A stretch of 20,931 nt of DNA, from positions 1 through 20,931 of the forward strand of contig JBCBWU010000128.1 of assembly GCA_039816955.1 (NCBI GenBank). Direction: 5' to 3'. This document shows, in pieces, positions 7,760 through 15,800 of the stretch (position 1 is the stretch's first letter; each line of letters starts with the position of its first letter). Made by a program: the position numbers and the translations under genes. The notes beneath the pieces are model-generated. The model was not told the DNA's origin and did no database searches. It saw only the letters and a list, made by a program, of their open reading frames with translations. The DNA comes from Lewinella sp039816955. Its GTDB lineage: Bacteria; Bacteroidota; Bacteroidia; Chitinophagales; Saprospiraceae.

Positions 7760-7850
7760 AGACTGCCTATAGTTTTCGGAGAACTTGTTGAACCGCGCTG
7801 AGAGCGATCCACAGGGAGTCTTCCTCGAGTGGCCTAGTAAGCCAACATAA
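7760..7850 (+). pseudogene. Remnant of a second copy of the fusion gene's 3' end
   Basis: Codons 7800-7850 read ESDPQGVFLEWPSKPT-stop, aligning with the true C-terminus ERDPQGIFHEWHSKPA-stop at 7610-7660 with no gaps. Upstream, SENLLNR-A corresponds to DEDKLDRVQAIRA with five codons missing, and there are in-frame stops (TAG near 7769, TAA near 7757). The remnant therefore cannot be translated as part of a gene. It is the decayed end of a former tandem paralogue, or a partial duplication, of the PhlG-like/oxidase gene. The sequence has drifted well beyond a recent duplication, although amino acid identity in the last 17 codons remains obvious. Confidence 0.75.
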
Positions 7851-7877
7851 GAAATCTCACTTTGCTATTTATACAAC

Positions 7878-7906
7878 GAGTGTCTGGTGTAAACTTCCAG
7901 GTACTC
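7878..7906 (+). terminator. Second hairpin, diverged copy of the first
   Basis: GAGTGTCTGG pairs with CCAGGTACTC around a 9-base loop: ten pairs including two G-U wobbles and no mismatch. It lies 27 bases after the pseudogene stop, in the place equivalent to the hairpin at 7684-7718. Although the bases differ, pairing is kept, suggesting selection on RNA structure as terminator or 3'-end stabiliser. The U tract after it is weak. Confidence 0.5.
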
Positions 7907-8022
7907 CAGTTTCTCAGTCCCATCCACTCGCTTCGCGGAATTAAGTGTGCATCGTATCGGGAGCAAATCTTGGGTATGCTGTGCTGCCTTAATTGATTTT
8001 CCATCACTAAAATTTGACAAAC

Positions 8023-8442
8023 ATGAAAAACCTCCGCTATAACATCCGCACCGATTGGCTCTTTTACCTCTTGGTCATCGGTTATGCCTACCTCATCGTC
8101 AAAATGACCTTTAGCCTCTGGTTCGGTGGGGGTGTCAATATCTTCGCTACCTATAGTGATGCCCCTACAGCAGCAGAAATGCTCATCGATGCTAACAAGG
8201 TGTATTGGTCTAAGACCTGCTTTTTATTCCTTACCATACTCCTCTACGCCCTCCATTTCGACTACCGTTTTGCGGCCGGTTGTGCGGCTAGTTTTTGGGC
8301 GGGTTCGCTAATTTTGATGTTTGGCGTTAACCCGGTTTTGCTGGCAGTAGCGCTCGTAGGAGTTGCCCTGGTGGTGCAGCAGGTTGTGCGGAAGCAGGTG
8401 TTTTCAGCGTCGACCTTTGACCCGATTTCCAGTAATTCGTAA
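8023..8442 (+). CDS. Four-helix membrane protein of unknown function
   Basis: A 139-residue protein with about four hydrophobic segments: near residues 12-34 (LFYLLVIGYAYLIVKMTF), 63-77 (CFLFLTILLYALHF), 81-97 (FAAGCAASFWAGSLILMFG) and 98-117 (VNPVLLAVALVGVALVVQQV). A polar loop (VNIFATYSDAPTAAEMLIDANKVYW) between the first two probably faces the periplasm. I do not recognise a family. ATG 8023 is chosen over a TTG at 8014, which adds only three residues. The gene is 28 bases upstream of the sulfatase gene and in the same direction, so it probably belongs to that operon and may help place or supply the anchored sulfatase. That is inference from position only. Confidence 0.7.
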   Translation: MKNLRYNIRTDWLFYLLVIGYAYLIVKMTFSLWFGGGVNIFATYSDAPTAAEMLIDANKVYWSKTCFLFLTILLYALHFDYRFAAGCAASFWAGSLILMFGVNPVLLAVALVGVALVVQQVVRKQVFSASTFDPISSNS

Positions 8443-8470
8443 AGCACTCGTCAATAATAAAGGCAACGCT

Positions 8471-10069
8471 ATGAGGTACTTTCTGTTAAGCTTAGTCCTA
8501 CAATTTACCAGCTCCCTTTCAGCCTATTCTCAAGCGAAAACGGATAGCGTCCCACCAAACGTCATCGTAATCGTCGTCGATGACATGGGTTGGAATGACG
8601 TAGGTTACCACGGTAGTGAAATTCAAACGCCTACCATTGACCGGCTGGCATTAGAGGGAGTAGAACTGGATCGCTTTTATGTGCATTCTTCTTGCACCCC
8701 CACCAGAAGCTCCTTGATGACGGGGAAAACAGCACTGCGCTTAGGTATTGTCAATCCAATCGGTAAAAACAACGAACTGGGTTTACCGCTTTCGGAAAAA
8801 ATACTACCGCAATACTTTCAGGACCAGGGCTATTCCACCAGTTTAATTGGTAAGTGGCACCTGGGGCGATTCAAGAAAGGTTACTGGCCTTACAAGCGCG
8901 GCTTTGACCATTTCTACGGTAATTTGACGGGAGGCATTGGCCATTGGGATCACGTACACGGTGGTGGTCTGGATTGGCAAAGGAATGGCGAGACGGTAGC
9001 GGAAGAAGGTTATTCAACGCACTTGCTAACAGATGAAGCGGTCAGGCTCTTGAATGCGAAGAGTGACCAACCTCTCTTCATGGTCCTATCCTACGCCGCC
9101 CCTCACATGCCCAACGAGGCGCCCGCTGAAACGGTGGCACTGTATCAACACTTAGAAAACGAGAACCGACAGCTCCACGCCGCTATGGTTACGGAGGTGG
9201 ACCAAGGCATTCAAAGAATTATTACAACGCTAGAAGAAACCGGCCTACTAGATCATACCATTATCTGGTTTACAAGCGACAATGGGGGGAAGAACCTCGT
9301 AGGTACTCCCAAAGACGTAGCTGAACCGATTTTGAGGGTCACTGAAATGTGGGGCGAACCGCTCCCTTTTCCTTTCTTCGAATTTTTGCGAGACAATATG
9401 GTCAATGGTGCCAGCGATAATAGTCCCTTGCGGGGTGGTAAGTCTACCGTGTACGAAGGAGGGTTACGTGTACCTTCCTTCATATATGCACCAAAATTTC
9501 TAACCCCACAAAAAATCAATCACCGCATTACGGTAAATGACCTGCTCCCCACCTTAGCTTCCGCGGCAAACATCACACTTACGGATACGACTGATATGGA
9601 TGGAGTTAGCCAGTGGCACTTCCTCAAAAAAGAAGCTGATGCTGTTGCGCGCTCCTACATCTCAGCAGGAAAATGGGGAGAAGCTTACTATAAAGATGAC
9701 TGGAAGCTCATCCTAAACAAGGAGGGCGAAGTAGAATTATACGATGTACAACAAGACCCAAACGAAAACACTAATCTAGCGGCCGAACATCCTGCCGTAG
9801 TCACCAATTTAAAAGCGGAATTACTCGCCTTTCCCCGCGGTCCTTCCATAGATGATCCCCTTTGGAAGGTCTTCCTGGACACCGATAGTTTTGGCGGTGA
9901 GATTGACCGCGAACCCTACGCCGGGAAAGAAGGGCGAGTAGCAGGGCCAATACACCCTAATCTTTACATCGCTGGTGGAATTGTATTGTTCATCATAACC
10001 CTATTCGCTTGGCTCATCAGAACACTGATGATGCGCATATTCCGTCTTATCCGACGAGTTGACACCTAA
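8471..10069 (+). CDS. Arylsulfatase-like S1 sulfatase with C-terminal membrane anchor
   Basis: A 532-residue type I sulfatase, expected to hydrolyse a sulfate ester in the periplasm or at the cell surface. A signal peptide ends near AYSQA (residue 22). Metal and active-site residues are visible: D37 D38 in VVDDMGW; CTPTRSSLMTG with C75 as the formylglycine precursor in C-x-P-x-R; GKWHLG (K128, H130); PHMP (H212); TSDNGG (D270, N271). The repeated feel of RGFDHFYGNLTG and SPLRGGKSTVYEGGLRVPSF is closest to arylsulfatase B-like members. A helix at about 498-518 followed by basic RTLMMRIFRLIRRVDT would anchor the C-terminus in a membrane with its tail in the cytoplasm, unusual for the family. 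ATG 8471 is chosen because it begins the signal peptide. A formylglycine-generating enzyme is needed but not in the window. Substrate unknown. Confidence 0.9.
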   Translation: MRYFLLSLVLQFTSSLSAYSQAKTDSVPPNVIVIVVDDMGWNDVGYHGSEIQTPTIDRLALEGVELDRFYVHSSCTPTRSSLMTGKTALRLGIVNPIGKNNELGLPLSEKILPQYFQDQGYSTSLIGKWHLGRFKKGYWPYKRGFDHFYGNLTGGIGHWDHVHGGGLDWQRNGETVAEEGYSTHLLTDEAVRLLNAKSDQPLFMVLSYAAPHMPNEAPAETVALYQHLENENRQLHAAMVTEVDQGIQRIITTLEETGLLDHTIIWFTSDNGGKNLVGTPKDVAEPILRVTEMWGEPLPFPFFEFLRDNMVNGASDNSPLRGGKSTVYEGGLRVPSFIYAPKFLTPQKINHRITVNDLLPTLASAANITLTDTTDMDGVSQWHFLKKEADAVARSYISAGKWGEAYYKDDWKLILNKEGEVELYDVQQDPNENTNLAAEHPAVVTNLKAELLAFPRGPSIDDPLWKVFLDTDSFGGEIDREPYAGKEGRVAGPIHPNLYIAGGIVLFIITLFAWLIRTLMMRIFRLIRRVDT

Positions 10070-10073
10070 CATT

Positions 10074-12149
10074 ATGACAAACCCCAACAACCATTCCATT
10101 CAGGACCGCAAGGAGTATTACGCCAATGTGGCCATTTATTTTCTCATTGGCTTATCGCTCCTCTTTGCGGGTACTGATTTATTAGCTCAAAACTATAAAG
10201 TAGCGGCTTACAACGCCACTTTTGGATTCCTAATGCTGCTTATTCGCTGGCTGGGCAGGCGGCATTTTGACACTATGCTCTTCTGGGCCGTCTTAGTTAC
10301 TCATGCATTTTACTTTGGGCATGCTTACTGGGTTATTCCAGGTGAACAATTGGAAGACGCGCTCGCAGCAATGTTGGTGGTACTGCCTGTTTTCCTAATG
10401 GGTTTCTGGCTCTGGTTCTTCGTTTTCGCCAATGTCGTTTTATTCTACGTAGCACTCCTAAACGCTGGTTACGAGCAGGTCTTCTATACTAAGTATATGT
10501 TCTATTTCGTCAATTTTTTGGTGGTAAGGGCATTTGTGCAGGTCAATCATCGCTACGAAGGAGAGTTAGTCATCCAGCGGGACAAAATTACCCGTGACGC
10601 CACTCGCCTGCAAGAATTGGATGAACTCAAAACTCGTTTCTTTGCCAATGTTTCCCACGAACTCCGTACTCCGCTTACACTAGTCCTTTCTCCCTTAGAG
10701 AGCATCCTCCGAAGCAATGAATTATCAAACCGAAACCACACTTACCTGCAATTAGCACAGCAGAACGCCCGTAAGCTGCTACGGCGAGTCAATGAATTAT
10801 TGGAACTATCGCGATTGGATGAAAATCGGCTACAAGTGCACGCTACATCTACGAATATCTATCAGTTCACCAAACACATGGTATCCTTGTACGAGGGGGC
10901 AGCTCAAATCAAGGGTGTTGCCCTGCATTATGAGAATGAGTTACCGGAATCTCGTCTACTCCTACTAGATCAGGAAAAAGTGGAGGTCATCCTCTCGAAC
11001 TTGCTCAATAATGCCCTTAAGTTCACCCCTCGTGAAGGAAGTATCCGGGTAAGCATTAGCAAAGTCAACGCCCAATTACAGATTAGTGTGCAGGATACAG
11101 GGGTAGGGATTCCAGCGACAGATATAGAGCAGATTTTTCAGCGCTTTCAACAAGCCAGCAATGCGCCAAAGACAGGCGGCTCAGGTATAGGTCTGTCCTT
11201 ATCTCGTGAACTCACCGAACTCATGGAGGGTAGTCTGCAGGTAGAAAGTGAACTGGGTCAAGGAAGTACGTTCTATCTCCAGCTTCCCTTCCGGGAAACC
11301 ATCACCGCCGCCGCTGAAGCTTCCCCTAAGCAGCAAGCTCCACTGCAGTTGGAAGCCTCAGCAAATGACTTCCACCCCGAAAGACCTTCCATACTAGTAG
11401 TTGAGGACAATTATGACCTCAGGATGTATTTGCAACAACTCCTCACCGCCGAGCAATACCAGGTTCAAGTAGCGGAACACGGCCGCGCTGCGCTGGAGCA
11501 ACTCCAACGGATGAGCGCCCGCCAGGAAATACCTGCCATTATCATTTCGGATATTATGATGCCAGAAATGGATGGCATGGAACTGTTGCAGGCCCTTAAG
11601 GATGACGACGAATATCGCTCTATTCCCTTCCTAATGCTTACTGCGCAGCAAAATACCCCAGTAAAAATTGAAGCCCTGCGTATTGGTGTTGACGACTACC
11701 TTACTAAGCCCTTTATCGCGGCCGAACTCTTGGCACGGATTAAAAACCTCATTACCAACGCCGAAAACCGAGCATCCTCACCAGAACAGAAGCCTAAAAA
11801 CCCAGCTTATACCGCCGTCTCCCAAGCCGACTTAAACTGGCTCAAAACGGTGGAGGAAGGAGTTATGGCCCACATTTCCGAGCCTAACTTCAAACTTAGC
11901 GACCTGGCCGCTGAACTCTTCTTAGCGCCCCGCACGCTACAGCAGAAGATCAAAGCCATTACCGGCCTCACGCCCAAACAGTACGAACGTAAGATCAAGC
12001 TCCACGAAGCTCGACGCATTATTCAAGCCGGTGAAGTACAAACGGTTAGCGAGTTAAGTGCACAACTAGGCTTTGAAAACCAGCATTACCTCTCCTCTTT
12101 GTACCAAAAGGAGTTTGGCCTTACACCCAGGGCAGCCATTAATGGCTGA
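10074..12149 (+). CDS. Hybrid histidine kinase / response regulator / AraC regulator
   Basis: A 691-residue one-protein two-component system. Residues about 20-157 form around six membrane helices with almost no periplasmic domain. A short linker leads to HisKA (FFANVSHELRTPLTL, phosphoacceptor H195), then HATPase_c (NNALKFTPREGS, DTGVGIP, GGSGIGLSLSRELTELMEGS). The receiver domain follows (ILVVEDNYDLRMYL, phosphoacceptor D493 in IISDIMMPEMDG, LTAQ, DYLTKPF), and an AraC-type DNA-binding domain forms about 590-691 (LAAELFLAPRTLQQKIKAITGLTPKQY, VSELSAQLGFENQHYLSSLYQKEFGLTP). Usual Bacteroidota hybrids of this kind carry a large periplasmic beta-propeller sensor; here the membrane helices must sense the signal. 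It starts 4 bases after the sulfatase stop, so it is cotranscribed with it and probably controls that gene set. ATG 10074 avoids overlap with the sulfatase. Confidence 0.92.
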   Translation: MTNPNNHSIQDRKEYYANVAIYFLIGLSLLFAGTDLLAQNYKVAAYNATFGFLMLLIRWLGRRHFDTMLFWAVLVTHAFYFGHAYWVIPGEQLEDALAAMLVVLPVFLMGFWLWFFVFANVVLFYVALLNAGYEQVFYTKYMFYFVNFLVVRAFVQVNHRYEGELVIQRDKITRDATRLQELDELKTRFFANVSHELRTPLTLVLSPLESILRSNELSNRNHTYLQLAQQNARKLLRRVNELLELSRLDENRLQVHATSTNIYQFTKHMVSLYEGAAQIKGVALHYENELPESRLLLLDQEKVEVILSNLLNNALKFTPREGSIRVSISKVNAQLQISVQDTGVGIPATDIEQIFQRFQQASNAPKTGGSGIGLSLSRELTELMEGSLQVESELGQGSTFYLQLPFRETITAAAEASPKQQAPLQLEASANDFHPERPSILVVEDNYDLRMYLQQLLTAEQYQVQVAEHGRAALEQLQRMSARQEIPAIIISDIMMPEMDGMELLQALKDDDEYRSIPFLMLTAQQNTPVKIEALRIGVDDYLTKPFIAAELLARIKNLITNAENRASSPEQKPKNPAYTAVSQADLNWLKTVEEGVMAHISEPNFKLSDLAAELFLAPRTLQQKIKAITGLTPKQYERKIKLHEARRIIQAGEVQTVSELSAQLGFENQHYLSSLYQKEFGLTPRAAING
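12133..12148. promoter_or_regulatory. Perfect 16-bp palindrome across the regulator's stop codon
   Basis: CAGCCATTAATGGCTG is a gapless perfect dyad covering the last codons and stop of the hybrid regulator. Gapless dyads form poor hairpins, so a DNA-binding site is more likely than a terminator, but coincidence with coding constraint cannot be excluded. Confidence 0.3.
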
Positions 12150-12169
12150 CGGCAATAGTTTTGCTTTCT

Positions 12170-12247
12170 CTCAAATGCGCGAACTGCGCTTTTGAGCTAA
12201 AATTCCTTGCCTTTTGCGCTTTTGAGAGAGAATTATGCGCATTTGAG
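12170..12247. repeat. Cluster of four 11-base repeats, one inverted
   Basis: CTCAAATGCGC (12170-12180) is followed by three copies in the opposite orientation: GCGCTTTTGAG (12186-12196), GCGCTTTTGAG (12216-12226) and GCGCATTTGAG (12237-12247). The inverted copy pairs with the first with one T-T mismatch over a 5-base loop, and perfectly with the last. Spacings between the direct copies are 30 and 21 bases, close to three and two helical turns. Possible roles are a terminator for the regulator gene, an attenuator with competing stems, or direct-repeat sites for an AraC-type protein controlling the downstream gene. Confidence 0.55.
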
Positions 12248-12308
12248 CGTAGCCCACTCCCCTATTCTTGCAGTGCAACTATCACAAAAGCCTCTTCGCA
12301 CTGCAGAT

Positions 12309-12836
12309 ATGGAAACAGTCATACAAATACCACTATACCGGCGGCGACCGAATACTAGCAAGCAATTTCTGGTGATTATTTTGGGTAGCCTATTGGCTTT
12401 CGTAAGCGTGAGCGCCGTCGCATCTTGGCTCCAACCTGCTTGGAACTGGTCAACACCGCTCTTGTTGGGCGGAACCGCTAGCTTAGGCTGGTGGGCTATT
12501 CAGTACCGCGACTATTTCTTCCCTTCTCCCCAAGCCACTTTAGTATTTGCCTATGGGGAACTGCGGATTCTCCAAAAAGAAGAAGTCTGCTTCTTTGTCA
12601 AGACCAGTGAATTGCAGGCCTTTTTAGTAGAGGAAGGCACCATCCCCATGCTATACATTACGGCACCGCACCCCCTGGCCGTCGTACGTATCGTATACGC
12701 GCCGGGGAGTACTGTTTTGGATACGTTCCCAACCGCTGATTATCTGATCTACCGCCAAGTGTACTGGTTACAACTGCAGCAAAGTCTTGAACTATCCACC
12801 AGTCCAACCTTACCAGCCTCTACCCTATCCAATTAA
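12309..12836 (+). CDS. Two-helix membrane protein of unknown function
   Basis: A 175-residue protein. A short basic N-terminus (METVIQIPLYRRRPNTSKQ) is followed by two helices at about 20-40 and 48-62, then a soluble C-terminal domain of beta character (ATLVFAYGELRILQKEEVCFFVKTSELQAFLVEE...). By layout it resembles small bacterial membrane proteins with a cytoplasmic PH-like domain, but I cannot identify a family and do not assign one. The reading frame stays open further upstream with no ATG, and ATG 12309 gives a normal membrane topology. It sits between the repeat cluster and the first giant surface protein, 50 bases upstream of the latter's start, and could belong to either gene group. 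Confidence 0.6.
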   Translation: METVIQIPLYRRRPNTSKQFLVIILGSLLAFVSVSAVASWLQPAWNWSTPLLLGGTASLGWWAIQYRDYFFPSPQATLVFAYGELRILQKEEVCFFVKTSELQAFLVEEGTIPMLYITAPHPLAVVRIVYAPGSTVLDTFPTADYLIYRQVYWLQLQQSLELSTSPTLPASTLSN

Positions 12837-12886
12837 AGCTACTCCAACGCTCAACCCACTTCATCATGACCATGCTAATAACTCCC

Positions 12887-15800
12887 ATGAAAAACAAGAT
12901 CATAATTACCGGCCTCCTTTGCCTCTTTTGGCTCCTACCAAATGATTTCTTACGAGCTCAGGTTGCTATCAACTCCTCCGGAGAAACACCCGATAGTACG
13001 GCTATGCTCGATATCAGCAGTACGGATAAGGGCCTACTGACACCGCGCATGACTACCACGCAACGCGAAATGATTAGCAGTCCTGCTACTGGACTACTCG
13101 TGTTCGATACTACTCAAAACAGCTTTTGGTACTACAGTGAAGGGTGGAAGCAAATTCCTAGTTCTAAGCTGAAATTTCCTACTGGTTTGGGAGATAGTAC
13201 CCAGGTTCTTTCTTCTGATGGCCACGGAAATCTCTACTGGGGCGATAACGAAGATGCCCAAAATATATATTTGGCTAACGATTCGCTCTGGATCACCAAT
13301 GGCGATACCATTAGCTTAAGCTATCTCAAGGATGCTTCACAGCTATATCTAATTGCAAATAATACACCACCAATTTTGGATGTAGCCCAAGAGAGTACAA
13401 CTGCCTGGGGAATGTCTAATAATAGAGAATGGCAGTCTTTCACCAGCAGTGAGGATGGAATCCTCTCACAAATAGATATCAGACTATTTGGAAATTTTGA
13501 TGATCCAGGGTTTTTCTACCTGGTAAAAGGCCAGGGTTTTCAAACTGACACGCTGCTGGTACTTGACAGTATCGATCTGAACTTTAATTGGAATACCCTA
13601 CAGCTAGACACCTTCAATACCCGATTGGAGAAGGATGAAGTCTACACCTTTATCGTGGGGGAATACAACTCTACCTTCGGAATATACTATGCGTCAAACA
13701 ATCCTTATCTAGGCGGAAGATCAAGTCGTCATCCCAACTTGGACTATGTATTCCGTACTTACATACGACCGGATACCATAGTCAATAATATATTCCAAGT
13801 TAACACTACTACCGAACAGTACGGTATGACACTCAGTGCACTGGACACACTATACTTTACTAACGGGACTTATCAAACTACTGCTCTTCCAAATCCCTCC
13901 GGTACGAACAACCAAATATTAACTATCGACGAAAATGGGAGTATCACTTGGGATACACTCATCAATATATCTAGCGCTTTTGATTCTCAAAACGGTCTCA
14001 CCGCTTCTCTCAACAATAACGACAATTTTGTTTTTGGAGCCAATAGCCTAAATCATAGCGCCGGTGCAGAATACAAATTCTTCTTTGACCAAGGCCAAGG
14101 TGCTTTTAGGGTGGGTCTCATTACCAATGAAAACTGGAATACGGATAGTCTTGGGTTGTCTTCTTTTGCAACGGGTGCGGATACCAAAGCATCCGGTGAT
14201 TATTCAATCGCTTTAGGCACCCAGACTACAGCTACTGCGTTTGCCGCCACTGCTCTAGGAGCAGAAACAACCGCCAGCGGACTAGGAGCGTTTGCCGCGG
14301 GAAATCAAACGGTAGCCAGTGGGTCGGGAGCCATTGCCCTAGGATCAGAAACCAGCGCGAGTAAACTTGGTGCAACAGCTTTGGGGACAGCGACTGACGC
14401 TAGTGAAATTGGCGCTACCGCAATTGGAAACAATTCCACCGCCAGTGGATTAAACTCAACTGCCTTAGGCTTTGAAACGGTAGCCAGTGGTGAAAACGCT
14501 ACCGCGTTCGGAGCAATTACCAGCGCCGAAGGATTAGCTGCTACCGCCTTCGGGTCAGAAACCACAGCGAGTGGAACTTACGCCACCGCGTTCGGATCAT
14601 CAAATGAGGCTAGTGGAACACTTTCCACTGCCTTTGGATACCTATCGATTGCCAGTGGTGGCGGGGCTACTTCTTTAGGCTTAGGTACAAAAGCCCCTTC
14701 GTATGCAGAGACTGCCATCGGTGCCTACAATACCAACTATACACCCAATGCTACAACCACTTTTGATAGCAATGATCGATTATTTGTGGTCGGAAACGGC
14801 ACTGGTTTTGGTAACCAATCAGACGCCCTCAGTGTCTACAAAAATGGTAACATGGAGCTCAATGGTGCCTTGACCATTAACGATAATTATACTTTCCCGA
14901 CCGTTGATGGTACCGCCGGGCAAGTCCTTTCTACCGATGGCGCCGGTAATGTCTCTTGGGTCAGTGGTGGAAGTGATAATTTAGGCAGTCATACCGCTAC
15001 CCAAAATATCCAACTAGCAGGGAACTGGTTATCGAATGATGGTGGTAACGAAGGTATCAGCATTGATAATACCGGCAATGTAGGCATCGGCACCGACCAA
15101 CCTGATGCTAAGCTGGATATTGATGGCGAACTCCTTCTGAGCGGTTCTATCCTAGATATGGGTTTGATCACCGAACTAGAGACCACAGCCCCCATTATGA
15201 ATATGGCACTCAACGTCCTTACGCCCAGTGTGGATGCTAGTCGATTAGGAGGTATGTTTAGAATCGATAGCCGCAACCAGAGTGATGATCCTCTTTTCCA
15301 GTGGATTGAAAAACCAGTAGGATCCAGTACCGCTAATGCCGCCAACCTCCTTATGTCGCTCGATAATACGGGCTTAAAAATGAAACGATCGCTGCAATTA
15401 TCTGGCAACTGGCTTTCCAACGACGGGGGCAGCGAAGGCCTTTCCATTAACAACGACGGAATCGTCAACACCAGTAGTCATTTAGGAATCGGTGGCCACC
15501 TCACCGCTCAGAATTATATTGGGATAGGAAATGATGGTCAAAGCTTAACCCTCGCTGCTGACGAACTCAATAATCGAATCATACTAGACGTAGGTGGGAG
15601 CGGACATAGCGGTGATGCTATAGTTTTGGGCGAATTAGGTACCGGAAGTAAAAACCCAGTACTCATGCAAGGTAATTTGGCAGTTGGGACACTGAGTCCT
15701 CCAGCCAATTACAAACTCGTCGTCAATGGTCAGCCCGCCGCGAATGGTTTTACGCAGTTTACCAACTACTCGGACCGTCGACTGAAACAAAACATTCAGC

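Larger units (their letters stand above)
7661..8022. other. Intergenic region built from a diverged tandem repeat
   Basis: This 362-base stretch is not featureless. The segment running from the end of the fusion gene through about 7740 is repeated in diverged form from about 7760 to about 7935; the two stop codons lie 190 bases apart. Each unit contains a coding end, a TTTGCT-type motif and a hairpin (7684-7718 and 7878-7906), then similar TC-rich DNA before CACTCGCTTCG or ATTCGTTCG. The remaining bases to 8022 are AT-rich leader of the next gene, with no clear promoter. No convincing intact gene was found here. Confidence 0.7.

Noticed and set aside
7741..7850. A short functional gene ending SDPQGVFLEWPSKPT
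   Set aside because: No start codon fits, stops interrupt the frame just upstream, and it aligns with the end of the fusion gene, so it is a remnant.
8008..8016. TAAAATTTG as a -7 promoter element for the gene at 8023
   Set aside because: The spacing between TA and TTTG is one base too long, and it lies only 6 bases before the ATG, too close for a normal leader.
14305..14565. Minus-strand open frame with regular repeats
   Set aside because: The repeats are the antisense reading of the 14-residue head repeats on the plus strand.
14171..14716. Possible CRISPR-like array because of regular 42-base periodicity
   Set aside because: The units are coding, diverged in DNA and without identical repeats or unique spacers; the period matches a 14-residue protein repeat.
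14989..15471. Minus-strand open frame of 160 codons
   Set aside because: It is antisense to the S74 protein's repeated module, and a similar antisense frame appears over the paralogous module at 18169-18459. Both are by-products of shared codon use.
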